A program made the position numbers and the translations under genes. A model generated the notes under the pieces. That model worked only from the letters and a program-made list of their open reading frames with translations. It searched no databases and had not been told where the DNA came from. Source: Prochilodus magdalenae (Eukaryota > Chordata > Actinopteri > Characiformes > Prochilodontidae). From it: a DNA stretch of 64,000 bases. Shown one piece after another: positions 34,591 through 45,659 of the stretch (positions within the stretch are counted from its first letter, which is position 1; every line of letters starts with the position of its first letter). The stretch spans positions 83,501 through 147,500 of the forward strand of contig JAMWET010006806.1 in the NCBI GenBank assembly GCA_024036415.1, in the 5' to 3' direction.

Positions 34591-35890
34591 TTGGAATGGA
34601 GACTCCAATGGTCAGGACCACCACAGAGCAGGTACGATGTGGGCGGTGGATCATCCTCTAGTTCTTCATCAGTGGGCACAGGACCCTGCCCACAGGACTT
34701 TGCCCACAGGACTTTGCCCACAGGACGTTGCCCACAAGACACTGCCTTTAGGACGCCTATAGTCGGCCTCTCACAGGACACTGCTTACAGGACATTGCTT
34801 ACAGGACATTGCCCACAGGACGCTGACCACAGGACACTGCCCACAGGACGCAGTCCACAGAACGCTGCCAACAGGACGCTGCCCACAGAACGCAACCCAC
34901 AGGACGCTGCCTATAGGACACCTCTCTCAGGACACTGGACATTGCTCACAGGACACTGCCTATAGGATGCCTCCCACAGGACGCTGCTCACATGATGCTG
35001 CCCACAGAACGCTGCCCACAGGACATTGCCCACAGGACGTTGCCCACAGGACGCTGCCCACAGGACGCTGCTCACAGAACGCTGCCAACAGGACGCTGCC
35101 AACAGGACGCTGCCCACAGAACGCAACCCACAGGACGCTGCCTACAGGACACCTCTCTCAGGACATTGCTCACAGGACACTGCCTATAGGATGCCTCCCA
35201 CAGGGCGCTGCTCACAGGACGCTGCCCACAGAACGCTGCCCACAGGACATTGCCCACAGGACGTTGGCCACAGGACACTGCCTATAGGATGCCTACAGGA
35301 CGCTGCCCACAGAATGCTGCCCACAGGACACTGCCCACAGAATGCTGCCCACAGGACACTACCCACAGAATGCTGCCCACAGGACACTGCCCACAGGACA
35401 TTGCCCACAGGACGCTGCCTATAAGACAACTCCCACAGGACACTGCTCACAGGACATTGGCCACAGGACCCTGCTCACAGGACGCTGCCCACAGGATGCT
35501 GCCCACAGGACGCTGCTCACAGGACGCTGCCCACAGGACGCTGCCCACAGGACACTGCCCACAGGATGATGCCCACATGACACTGCCCACAGGATGCTGC
35601 CTATAAGACAACTCCCACAGGACGCTGCTCACAGGACGCTGCCCACAGGATGCCTCCCACAGGACGCTGCTGCCCACAGGAACGCTGCCCAGAAGATGCT
35701 TCTCATAGGACGATGCCCACAGGACATGGCTCACAGGACACTGCCCACAGAACGCTGCCCACAGGACGCTGTTGGCTGGATAGTTTTGGTTGGTGGGCGA
35801 TTCTCAGCAGCACCAGCACAACACACACTAACACCACCACCACCACATCAGTGGCTCCTATAAGTGGTCAGTGGAGCTGATAAGATGGAG
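34591..35890 (+). mobile_element. dispersed repeat copy with internal 14-bp minisatellite
   Basis: The left flank 34591-34675 (GGACCACCACAGAGCAGGTA, then CCTCTAGTTCTTCATCAGTG) and right flank 35769-35890 (CTGGATAGTTTTGGTTGGTG, then ACACACTAACACCACCACCA) belong to a dispersed fish repeat also present at 61440-61830. Between them (about 34676-35768) lie about 78 units of CACAGGACGCTGCC with variants GACATTGCC, GAACGCTGC and an occasional TATAGGATGCCTCC. Confidence 0.85.
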
Positions 35891-36639
35891 AGTGGGTGTA
35901 GGAGGTGGTGTTAAAGGCCTCTGGTGGCGCAGTGCCGGTAGAGATGCATGTGCGAGACGTGGAACGCATTATAGTTCTAAGAGGCGTCACGTCACATGGA
36001 TTAATGCGACGACAAGGATCTAAGAATATCCTCCCGCTCCTCACGCTATCGGGTTCTCATGACAAGCAGCAAATGTGTCTTTCCACACAACGGATGATAC
36101 TAATAGCCCGCCCCCACTCCACCCCCCGCACCCCCCCCCCAACATCTGGCCTGGATTTCGAGTGCGATGCAGCACTTCTTCAAATTTTCCACTCTCTCAA
36201 ACCCCCGAGCCCCAGAGGGGAGCTGGAGAGTGATGGACAGGCTGGCAATGCCGGCTCCAGAGCGCTTTCCCCCCGTCATCGATTATTTACTTTAGGCAGG
36301 GGTGTGTTTTTGGGGCATGCAGGACTGGCGCTGCAATAGCGGGATCACTTTATCCCTGATTAAATTCCGCCCCCGCCCTTTCGCGTATCTCGCCTTCCAG
36401 AGATGTTCGGCATACCAGCGGCTTTTATTGACTTGTTGGAGCAAACAGGGGAAGCAAGCTCTGCCTTGTAAAGTGCACTTTCGCTGCAGCTTACATTCAA
36501 CCCCTGGCATTATGGAGTCCGGGGTGGGGGTGGCGGGGTGGGGTTGGTGTTGGTGGCACTTGCGTATCTCCTGCTACGGTACCGATACAATACTTTATTC
36601 ACCATAGCTTCAATAGAAAGTGCTTCACTTAGGGGCATT
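35891..36639. other. intergenic sequence without recognised genes
   Basis: Unique-looking sequence with a C-run at about 36130 and the G-quadruplex motif at 36521. No gene is recognised. Confidence 0.45.
36521..36547 (+). other. putative G-quadruplex
   Basis: GGGGTGGGGGTGGCGGGGTG followed by GGGTTGG gives four runs of at least four G with loops of 1, 4 and 1 bases. This is a strong G-quadruplex pattern in unique intergenic sequence. Position 36130-36142 nearby is a poly-C run. Confidence 0.7.
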
Positions 36640-36740
36640 AAATGCCAAAAGTATGTGGACGCCCCTCCTAGTTATTGATCTCAGGTGTTGCAGCCACACC
36701 CATCGCTAACAGGTATATCAAAGCATGGGTAATTACGAGT
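36640..36740 (+). mobile_element. Tc1-like element terminal fragment
   Basis: CCAAAAGTATGTGGACGCCC then CTCCTAGTTATTGATCTCAG, GTGTTGCAGCCACACCCATC and GCTAACAGG matches the end of the same Tc1-like family as 34440-34590. No transposase remains. Confidence 0.6.
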
Positions 36741-36868
36741 GTAATGACGTTAATTAACCGAAGCTATTATTAGCATCTGCTGGCTAGGTGGCGCTTCATT
36801 GGCCCCAGGCGTTTGGTTGCACGCACTGAAGGAAAGTTTCATGGATCAGATGCAGAGTGGTTTCTACA

Positions 36869-36882
36869 CCAGCAGGTGGCGG
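36869..36882 (+). promoter_or_regulatory. CTCF-like core motif, intergenic
   Basis: CCAGCAGGTGGCGG matches the CTCF core and shares its first 12 bases with the site at 45281, in the same orientation. It sits in unique sequence between the efemp1 3' end and the 177-bp satellite. Confidence 0.45.
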
Positions 36883-37330
36883 CGATATAACCTTAACCGT
36901 AAAGCCATCTTGGGCTGAAAGCCTGTCTCTCCCGAGCCGCACACGGAAACAGGCTAACGGTGCTGCTATCGGACAAACTAAATCAGCGCTGTAGTGTGCG
37001 GTTTGGGACGCAGCCCACGTGCGGTGGTGGTGCTAGACAAATCAGACCGACGTAGAGTGTTCTTACCCCGCCGTTCTTCAGTCTAGTGTAGGAGCAACAG
37101 GTCCTGTTAGCGATGCTAAGGCTAGCAGCATTCTGGCTACAACCGCCATCACACAAAACCACCGCATGGCAACGAAGGGGACAATGCCGCACGCTCGACG
37201 TGACAGGCTAATTCAAGCTAAAGGCATTCTGGGTATCGTCATCCATGAAGGAGCTCTGCAAAAGCTAGCGGGCTGGAGGTTAGGGAATCTGCCTCGTGAC
37301 CGGAAGGTTGCCGGTAAAGTCCATGGAACC

Positions 37331-37894
37331 GACAGGACACGACTGCTCAGCTGCTTCCTGCTTCCATTATGTCGTAGTTACGTTAGCTTAGCCTAGCTCA
37401 TTAGCCCTAGCAGGGCTAATAAGCTCTTCTGATTCAGGGTTTCTCAACCTGTGGGCCATGAAGCACCCTCTAGTGGTCTGTGGGTGTCATATATAACCAT
37501 ATTAGCATTATGCTAAGTATATTAATATATGTATAACAGTAGCAGGCTAATTAAACGCCGCTAGCTAGCCATGGAGACAGGACACGACTGCTCAGCTGCT
37601 TCCTGGTCTCTATGGATAGGGCCGCCCACCTGCCCGGTGGAAATGTCCTCACGATGCTGCCGGGATGTCCAGTAAGCTTCCGTTATGTCGTAGTTACGTT
37701 AGCTTAGCCTAGCTCATTAGCCCTAGCAGGGCTAATAAGCTCTTCTGATTCAGGGTTTCTCAACCTGTGGGCCATGAAGCACCCTCTAGTGGTCTGTGGG
37801 TGTCATATATTACCATATTAGCATTATGCTAAGTATATCAATATATGTATAACAGTAGCAGGCTAATTAAACGCCGCTAGCTAGCCATGGAGAC
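37331..37894 (+). repeat. tandem duplication of about 218 bp
   Basis: 37361-37578 and 37677-37894 are nearly identical (a few substitutions, for example TATAACC/TATTACC). A 30-bp leader (GACAGGACACGACTGCTCAG then CTGCTTCCTG) occurs at 37331 and 37576. The second copy has about 71 extra bases between leader and body. Each copy contains the hAT-like CAGGGTTTCTCAACCTGTGG string and a reverse CTCF-like CACCCTCTAGTGG (37464, 37780). Confidence 0.9.
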
Positions 37895-38929
37895 GGAGAG
37901 CTTTGGTGGGGAGGCGCTTGGACGTACCATCATAATCCAGCGTTGTAGTTATTATGGAAGGCCTTGGGGACGGAAAGAGTCGAGAACCCCGGTTCTAAAC
38001 TCCCCACTCCAGTGATATCCGTGAACCGCGTACACCCTGGGATGTGCCAAGGCTGGCCTGAATTGAGAGACTCCATCCCGAAGCGTATCCTTGCCTTCCG
38101 TCCCGCTTTACAAGGAGGCCTACGATTTGAAAACAACTCCATCAGGATGGCGGGGTGCCACGCAGCTTCCAAGCCACCTCCGCTAGTTTCCAGGGCCTTC
38201 CGTTCGCCAGGAGCAATACAGTGGTTCCGATGGTAAGCGGCCAGTTCAAACAAGAAAGGAAAATGCTGCTTTATGCTGTGTGGCGACGCTGTATGTTCCC
38301 GATTAGCGCAATGAGCTAATTGCGGGAAGTCCTCGCCGCAGGGTTGGCAAGAGACCCCCGTGTGTACTTAGCGTTATTGGAGAACAGCTTGTAAGGCCTT
38401 TTCACCAGCCGGGTTTGGTGCTGACGGTCGCGTCACACGTACAGTGACTCAACTAGTAAGCCTCGTGTGGAGAGGAGGACGGAGCCGGTGTCCCGAAACG
38501 AGGAGTAGCTCTTCGTACTGCGCAGACATGTAGCACTGCGATAAAGTCAGAGACCACCCCGCCGTCTGGACCGTTCCCAGTCCAAGCAGCCGTTAGGTAC
38601 AGCAGGGAATTACACGGAAGGCTCTGAACATCCTTCGCCGTCCAAATACGGTTGGGTTCTCCGTATCTTCCGGGATTAAAGCCCAGGTGTGGGTGCAGGG
38701 GGTCCTGGCGGGTCAAAGGTCATTGGTTAGTGAGTTTCTGGCTTCGGTATTCCTAACTAACTATGGCAGCACTGGTTGCCTCAGGGTGGCGCTGTAGTCG
38801 TCTAGTTCGTACAGATGGTCCTTCATACCCAAGCAGCTGTAACTATACCCCGGACCCCCAGGACAGGAGACGAAAGAGGGGCCAGTGGGTGAGATGTCAG
38901 AGTAATGAGACGAAGAGAACCAGGGCTCT
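37895..38929. other. intergenic sequence without recognised genes
   Basis: Unique-looking; open frames show no family resemblance. Confidence 0.45.
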
Positions 38930-41900
38930 ATGTTCCCAGTGCCCTCTTTTCCAAGGGCCCTAGGTTTTTAGGGTCCTGTTTATTAACGAGCCCTATGTTT
39001 CCAGGACCCTGTGTTCTATGTTCCCATGATTCCCCTCAGCAGCTTCCCAGGGTACTGTGGTCCAATGGGCCCTATGCTTCCAGAGCCCAGTATTTTCAGG
39101 GGTCCTATGTTCTCACTGCCCTCTTTTCCAAGGGCCCTAGGTTTTTAGGGTCATGTTTATTAACGAGCCCTATGTTTCCAGGACCCCGTGTTCTATGTTC
39201 CCATGATTCCCCTCAACAGCGTCCAAGGGTACTGTGGTCCAATGGGCCCTATGCTTCCAGAGCCCAGTATTTTCAGGGGTCCTATGTTCCCAGTGCCCTC
39301 TTTTCCAAGGGCCCTAGATTTTTAGGGTCCTGTTTATTAACGAGCCCTATGTTTCCAGGACCCTATGTTCTATGTTCCCATGATTCCCCTCCGCAGCTTC
39401 CCAGGGTACTGTGGTCCAATGGGCCCTATGCTTCCAGAGCCCAGTAGTTTCAGGGGTCCTATGTTCCCAGTGCCCTCTTTTCCAAGGGCCCTAGGTTTTT
39501 AGGGTCCTGTTTATTAACGAGCCCTATGTTTCCAGGACCCTGTGTTCTATGTTCCCATGGTTCCCCTCAGCAGCTTCCCAGGGTACTGTGGTCCAATGGG
39601 CCCTATGCTTCCAGAGCCCAGTAGTTTCAGGGGTCCTATGTTCTCACTGCCCTCTTTTCCAAGGGCCCTAGGTTTTTAGGGTCCTGTTTATTAACGAGCC
39701 CTATGTTTCCAGGACCCCGTGTTCTATGTTCCCATGATTCCCCTCAGCAGCTTCCCAGGGTACTGTGGTCCAATGGGCCCTATGCTTCCAGAGCCCAGTA
39801 TTTTCAGGGGTCCTATGTTCCCAGTGCCCTCTTTTCCAAGGGCCCTAGATTTTTAGGGTCCTGTTTATTAACGAGCCCTATGTTTCCAGGACCCTGTGTT
39901 CTATGTTCCCATGATTCCCCTCAGCAGCTTCCCAGGGTACTGTGGTCCAATGGGCCCTATGCTTCCAGAGCCCAGTATTTTCAGGGGTCCTATGTTCCCA
40001 GTGCCCTCTTTTCCAAGGGCCCTAGGTTTTTAGGGTCCTGTTTATGAACATGCCCTATGTTTCCAGGACCCTGTGTTCTATGTTCCCATGATTCCCCTCA
40101 GCAGCTTCCCAGGGTACTGTGGTCCAATGGACCTTATGATTCCAGAGCCCAGTATTTTCAGGGGTCCTATGTTCCCACTGCCCTCTTTTCCAAGGGCCCT
40201 AGGTTTTTAGGGTCCTGTTTATTAACACGCCCTATGTTTCCAGGACCCTGTGTTCTATGTTCCCATGATTCCCCTCAGCAGCTTCCAAGGGTACTGTGGT
40301 CCAATGGGCCCTATGCTTCCAGAGCCCAGTATTTTCAGGGGTCCTATGTTCCCAGTGCCCTCTTTTCCAAGGGCCCTAGGTTTTTAGGGTCCTGTTTATT
40401 AACGAGCCCTATGTTTCCAGGACCCTGTGTTCTATGTTCCCATGATTACCCTTCGCAGCTTCCCAGGGTACTGTGGTCCAATGGACCCTATGCTTCCGGA
40501 GCCCAGTATTTTCAGGGGTCCTATGTTCCCAGTGCCCTCTTTTCCAAGGGCCCTAGGTTTTTAGGGTCCTGTTTATTAACGAGCCCTATGTTTCCAGGAC
40601 CCCGTGTTCTATGTTCCCATGATTCCCCTCAGCAGCTTCCCAGGGTACTGTGGTCCAATGGGCCCTATGCTTCCAGAGCCCAGTATTTTCAGGGGTCCTA
40701 TGTTCCCAGTGCCCTCTTTTCCAAGGGCCCTAGCTTTTTAGGGTCCTGTTTATTAACGAGCCCTATGTTTCCAGGACCCTGTGTTCTATGTTCCCATGAT
40801 TCCCCTCCGCAGCTTCCCAGGGTACTGTGGTCCAATGGGCCCTATGCTTCCAGAGCCCAGTAGTTTCAGGGGTCCTATGTTCCCAGTGCCCTCTTTTCCA
40901 AGGGCCCTAGGTTTTTAGGGTCCTGTTTATTAACAAGCCCTATGTTTCCAGGACCCTGTGTTCTATGTTCCCATGGTTCCCCTCAGCAGCTTCCCAGGGT
41001 ACTGTGGTCCAATGGGCCCTATGCTTCCAGAGCCCAGTAGTTTCAGGGGTCCTATGTTCCCAGTGCCCTCTTTTCCAAGGGCCCTAGGTTTTTAGGGTCC
41101 TGTTTATTAACAAGCCCTATGTTTCCAGGACCCTGTGTTCTATGTTCCCATGGTTCCCCTCAGCAGCTTCCCAGGGTACTGTGGTCCAATGGGCCCTATG
41201 CTTCCAGAGCCCAGTATTTTCAGGGGTCCTATGTTCCCAGTGCCCTCTTTTCCAAGGGCCCTAGGTTTTTAGGGTCCTGTTTATTAACGAGCCCTATGTT
41301 TCCAGGACCCCGTGTTCTATGTTCCCATGATTCCCCTCAGCAGCTTCCCAGGGTACTGTGGTCCAACGGGCCCTATGCTTCCAGAGCCCAGTATTTTCAG
41401 GGGTCCTATGTTCCAAGTGCCCTCTTTTCCAAGGGCCCTAGGTTTTTAGGCTCCTGTTTATTAACGAGCCCTATGTTTCCAGGACCCTATGTTCTATGTT
41501 CCCATGATTCCCCTCCGCAGCTTCCCAGGGTACTGTGGTGCAACGGGCCCTATGCTTCCAGAGCCCAGTAGTTTCAGGGGCCCTATGTTCCCAGTGCCCT
41601 CTTTTCCAAGGGCCCTAGGTTTTTAGGGTCCTGTTTATTAACAAGCCCTATGTTTCCAGGACACTGTGTTCTATGTTCCCATGATTCTCCTCAGCAGCTT
41701 CCCAGGGTACTGTGGTCCAAAGGACCCTATGCTTCCAGAGCCCAGTATTTTCAGGGGTCCTATGTTCCCAGTGCCCTCTTTTCCAGAGGCCCTAGGTTTT
41801 TAGGGTCCTGTTTATTAACGAGCCCTATGTTTCCAGGACCCTGTGTTCTATGTTCCCATGATTCCCCTCAGCAGCTTCCCAGGGTACTGTGGTCCAATGG

Positions 41901-42890
41901 ACCCTATGCTTCCAGAGCCCAGTATTTTCAGGGGTCCTATGTTCCCAGTGCCCTCTTTTCCAAGGGCCCTAGGTTTTTAGGGTCCTGTTTATTAACGAGC
42001 CATATGTTTCCAGGACCCTGTGTTCTATGTTCCCATGATTCCCCTCAGCTGCTTCCCAGGGTACTGTGGTCAAATGGACCCTATGCTTCCAGAACCCAGT
42101 ATTTTTAGGGGTCCTATGTTCCCAGTGCCCTCTTTTCCAAGGGCCCTAGGTTTTTAGGGTCCTGTTTATTAACGAGCCCTATGTTTCCAGGACCCCGTGT
42201 TCTATGTTCCCATGATTCCCCTCAGCAGCTTCCCAGGGTACTGTGGTCCAACGGGCCCTATGCTTCCAGAGCCCAGTATTTTCAGGGGTCCTATGTTCCA
42301 AGTGCCCTCTTTTCCAAGGGCCCTAGGTTTTTAGGCTCCTGTTTATTAACGAGCCCTATGTTTCCAGGACCCTATGTTCTATGTTCCCATGATTCCCCTC
42401 CGCAGCTTCCCAGGGTACTGTGGTCCAACGGGCCCTATGCTTCCAGAGCCCAGTAGTTTCAGGGGCCCTATGTTCCCAGTGCCCTCTTTTCCAAGGGCTC
42501 TAGGTTTTTAGGGTCCTGTTTATTAACGAGCCCTATGTTTCCAGGACCCTATGTTCCCATGATTCCCCTGAGCAGCTTCCAAGGGTACTGTGGTCCAATG
42601 GACCCTATGCTTCCAGAGCCCAGTATTTTCAGGGGTCCTATGTTCCCAGTACTCTCTTTTCCAAGGGCCCTAGGTTTTTAGGGTCCTGTTTATTAATGAG
42701 CCCTATGTTTCCAGGACCCTGTGTTCTATGCTCCCATGATTCCCCCCAGCAGCTTCCCAGGGTACTGTGGTCCAATGGGCCCTATGCTTCCAGAGCCCAG
42801 TATTTTCAGGGCTCCTATGTTCCAAGGGCCCTCTTTTCCAAGGGCCCTAGGTTTTTAGAGTCCTGTTTATTAACGAGCCCTATGTTGACG
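38930..42890 (+). repeat. 177-bp satellite array, about 22 copies
   Basis: Regular head-to-tail units of 177 bp containing CAGTGCCCTCTTTTCCAAGG, GTCCTGTTTATTAACGAGCC, CAGCTTCCCAGGGTACTGTG and CCCAGTATTTTCAGGGGTCC. Copies are highly similar, and edge units are slightly shorter or truncated (the last is cut at about 42888). 177 is a multiple of three, so one + frame stays open over runs of units; stops recur where TATTTTCAG becomes TAGTTTCAG. I treat it as non-coding. Confidence 0.97.
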
Positions 42891-43725
42891 TGGTGTTAAG
42901 GACAGTCGTGGTAACGGTCTGTGTGCATGTAGTCCTGCGTGGCATATCCTTCACTAGCACAGGATGCTACCAACACCGCAGCGCGAGTCCGACTGGAGCG
43001 CAAACCCAGCAGGGCGGCCTTATATAGTCATACGCCCGACCTTCCTGTTCACCAGCTCACAGGTAGATTAGAGGCCCATGTTTGCTGGTGGGCTCATGGC
43101 TCACTGCGCTGGAAGCTCTGAGGTAGGCAGGACAGATTAAGACTTGAGCGAGGAGACATCAAAGCAGCGCAGGTGCTCGCAGAGATGACAAAGGCGAGTG
43201 GGCGAGTGAGGACAAGGACCGGCCTATATCAAAGTGGGTGTGGGTGGCCATGAGAGGGGAATGAAGTGGGCAGGTGTGGACAGGAACAGCGCTGGGTTCC
43301 CAGGCTGCGGGCTGGTATGATGCGGTTGAAGCGAAAGGGTGCGGGCATCCAATATCGTGCCTGCGTAGACCCCCATACTGGGCCCCCTGGGGGGCATTCT
43401 GGTCACTGTATGAACCTCTGCTCAGTGCCTGCTCGTTCTCCTCCTGGTAGTGCCAGGAGCGGCCTTTGTGTTTCATGTGGGGCTGGAACATTAACACGCT
43501 TGTCATATGCTGCCACCTCCTGGGCCAGTGCGGTACTGCGCATGGTGAAGTCACGTGGTATTTCTTTTCTGGTTTCACTCGGAGTCTCGCTGGCTCCGCC
43601 CACTCTGCGCTACTCCTCACACCTGCAGTTGATCTTGGGCTATATGTACTCCTGTGTTTGCTCGTTCTGTTTGCTAAGTGCTAAACCCCTGCAGCTGTCT
43701 TTAGGTTGATTACGGATTTCTGTTA
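42891..43725. other. intergenic sequence without recognised genes
   Basis: Between two arrays. A - strand open frame (about 43159-43620) is 153 codons long but shows no domain I recognise. An old retroelement fragment cannot be excluded. Confidence 0.4.
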
Positions 43726-43727
43726 GC

Positions 43728-45065
43728 ATCTGTTAGCTCTGACTCCGCTGGCACTGCCTGAGTTAGCCCTGACTGCACTGGCACTGCCTGAGTTAGCACT
43801 GACTGCAGTGGCACTGCCTGTGTTAGCACAAACTGTCCTGACACTGACTATGCTAGCACTGACTGCAGTGGCACTGCCTGTTTCAGCACTAACTGCACTG
43901 GCACTGACTATGCTAGCACTGGCTGCACTGGCACTAACTGCACTGGCACTGCTGGTTTCAGCACTAACCGTCCTGGCACTGACTATGCTAGCACTAGCTG
44001 CACTGGCACTAACTGCACTGGCACTGCTGGTTTCAGCACTAACCGTCCTGGCACTGACTATGCTAGCACTAGCTGCACTGGCACTAACTGCACTGGCACT
44101 GCTGGTTTCAGCACTAACCGTCCTGGCACTGACTATGCTAGCACTAGCTGCACTGGCACTAACTGCACTGGCACTGCCTGTTTTAGCAGTGACTGTTCTG
44201 ACACTGCCTGTTTCAGCACTAACTGCACTGGCACTGACTATGCTAGCACTAGCTGCACTGGCACTAACTGCACTGGCACTGCTGGTTTCAGCGCTAACCG
44301 TCCTGGCACTGACTATGCTAGCACTAGCTGCACTGGCACTAACTGCACTGGCACTGCCTGTTTTAGCACTGACTGCACTGGCACTGCTGGTTTCAGCGCT
44401 AACTGCACTGGCACTGCCTGTGTTAGCACTCACTGCACTGGCACTGCCTGAGTTAGCACTGACTGCACTGGGACTGCCTGTGTTAGCACTGCCTGTTTCA
44501 GCACTAACGGCACTGGCAGGGCCTGTTTCAGCACTAACTGCACTGGCACAGCTGTTTTAGCATGGCACGGGTATTTACTGTGTTAGCATTAACTGTCCTG
44601 GCTCTGACTATGCTAGCACTAACTGCACTGGCACTGCCTGTTTCAGCACTAACTGCACTGGCACGGCCTGTTTCAGCACAAACTGCACTGGCACTGACTA
44701 TTTTTGTACTGTTCTGGTATTAACTGTGTTAGCACTGACTTCACTGGTATTAGGTGTGTTAGCACTGTCTGTTTTAGCGCTAACAGCCCTGGCACGGACT
44801 CTGCTAGCTCTAGCTAGCTGCACTGGCACTGGTACTATTTTTGCACTGGCCTGGCACTGATTTCTTTTAGCATTAACTGCACTGGCACTGCATGTTTTAG
44901 CACTAACTGCACTGGCACTGTATTATTTAGCACTAACTGCACTGGCACTAACTATATGGGTATTAACTCCACTGGCACTGCATGTTTTAGCACTAACAGC
45001 ACCGGCACTGACTATGCCAGTACCAACAGCACTGGCGCTGAGTATGTTTGCACTGCACTGGCTAT
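43728..45065 (+). repeat. GCACTGACTGCACTGGCACT minisatellite with 75-bp higher-order unit
   Basis: The short motif GCACTG(G/A)C recurs every 15-18 bp, and a 75-bp composite unit (TTTCAGCACTAACCGTCCTG, CTATGCTAGCACTAGCTGC, and so on) repeats from about 43951 to 44180 and again near 44290. It degenerates after 44560. It reads as Ala/Leu/Thr on one strand and Ser/Ala/Val on the other, both spurious. Confidence 0.95.
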
Positions 45066-45340
45066 GCAAGCACGACTGCAGTGCCGTGTCTGATACGGTG
45101 TTTTGCAGGGAGGAGATTCCGATTTGGGTTGTTTAATGATGGCACAGCTGATCTGCGCGAGGCCATTGCCATCTTTGATCTGTCGGAGGAACCATGCATA
45201 CCTGTATAGCATGTACATCTGTGAGGTGTGTGGGTGTGTACCTACATGGCCTAATGATCTCACTGCAGTACTGCTCACGTCCAGCAGGTGGCAGAAAAGT
45301 CCCTTTTGAAGTTGGTTCCATTCACATATGCAGCGCTTCA
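45066..45340. other. mark1 upstream unique sequence
   Basis: Non-repeat sequence holding the CTCF-like motif at 45281; otherwise nothing recognised. Confidence 0.45.
45281..45294 (+). promoter_or_regulatory. CTCF-like core motif upstream of mark1
   Basis: CCAGCAGGTGGCAG fits the vertebrate CTCF core consensus (CCA-S-Y-AG-R-K-GGCA) at every position. It lies 885 bp upstream of the mark1 start codon, between the two genes, in non-array sequence. Only occupancy data can show whether it is used. Confidence 0.5.
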
Positions 45341-45354
45341 GAAGGTGAGGTCAA

Positions 45355-45440
45355 GCTTCGTACAGCTTCATACCGAGACGTCTGGCGTGTTGGGTTATGG
45401 CGGCCCGATGCCATACTGAGAGACAGACTCCCAACACACC
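45355..45440 (+). mobile_element. Tc1/mariner C-terminal fragment
   Basis: CTTCATACCGAGACGTCTGG then CGTGTTGGGTTATGGCGGCC and GAGAGACAGACTCCCAACAC is the same sequence as in the Tc1 remnants at 53.8 and 60.5 kb. Those encode the end of a transposase (S-I-P-R-R-L-A-C-W). Confidence 0.65.
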
Positions 45441-45586
45441 TGCACTCCCGCACCTCCTCCTGGGTGCGGCTGCTCTGTTAATGGTGAGTGTGTGTATATA
45501 CATGGAGGACGTGTCACACACAACAATAGTACACTGTTATTATTTTTATTGCTACCATATATCATACCATGGAAAACAATATTTTA

Positions 45587-45594
45587 TGACGTCA
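45587..45594. promoter_or_regulatory. perfect CRE palindrome TGACGTCA
   Basis: The eight-base consensus for CREB/ATF factors occurs about 570 bp upstream of the mark1 ATG and just upstream of the CpG island. A half site (TGACG) recurs near 45748. A single 8-mer can occur by chance, but its position next to CCAAT and GC boxes makes a regulatory role plausible. Confidence 0.4.
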
Positions 45595-45659
45595 CAACGC
45601 TAAAAAAGGGCGTGCTTAGTTTCCATATATAGACTGCGCATTATCAGAGAACGACGATA

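Noticed and set aside
34591..35880. Repeat proteins of the form T-L-P-T-G-H-C-P-Q-D on the + strand
   Set aside because: Same 14-bp array in the other orientation; overlapping open frames in all three phases.
35915..35945. tRNA-derived SINE head (GGTGGCGCAGTG)
   Set aside because: Only a dozen bases resemble such a promoter; no B box or tail was found.
38905..42899. A gene family with 59-residue repeats
   Set aside because: The 177-bp satellite period is a multiple of three; stops occur in many units and variation shows no codon-position bias by eye.
43159..43620. A 153-codon - strand protein
   Set aside because: No recognisable domain, no splice or promoter context; open frame could be chance in GC-rich DNA or an old retroelement piece.
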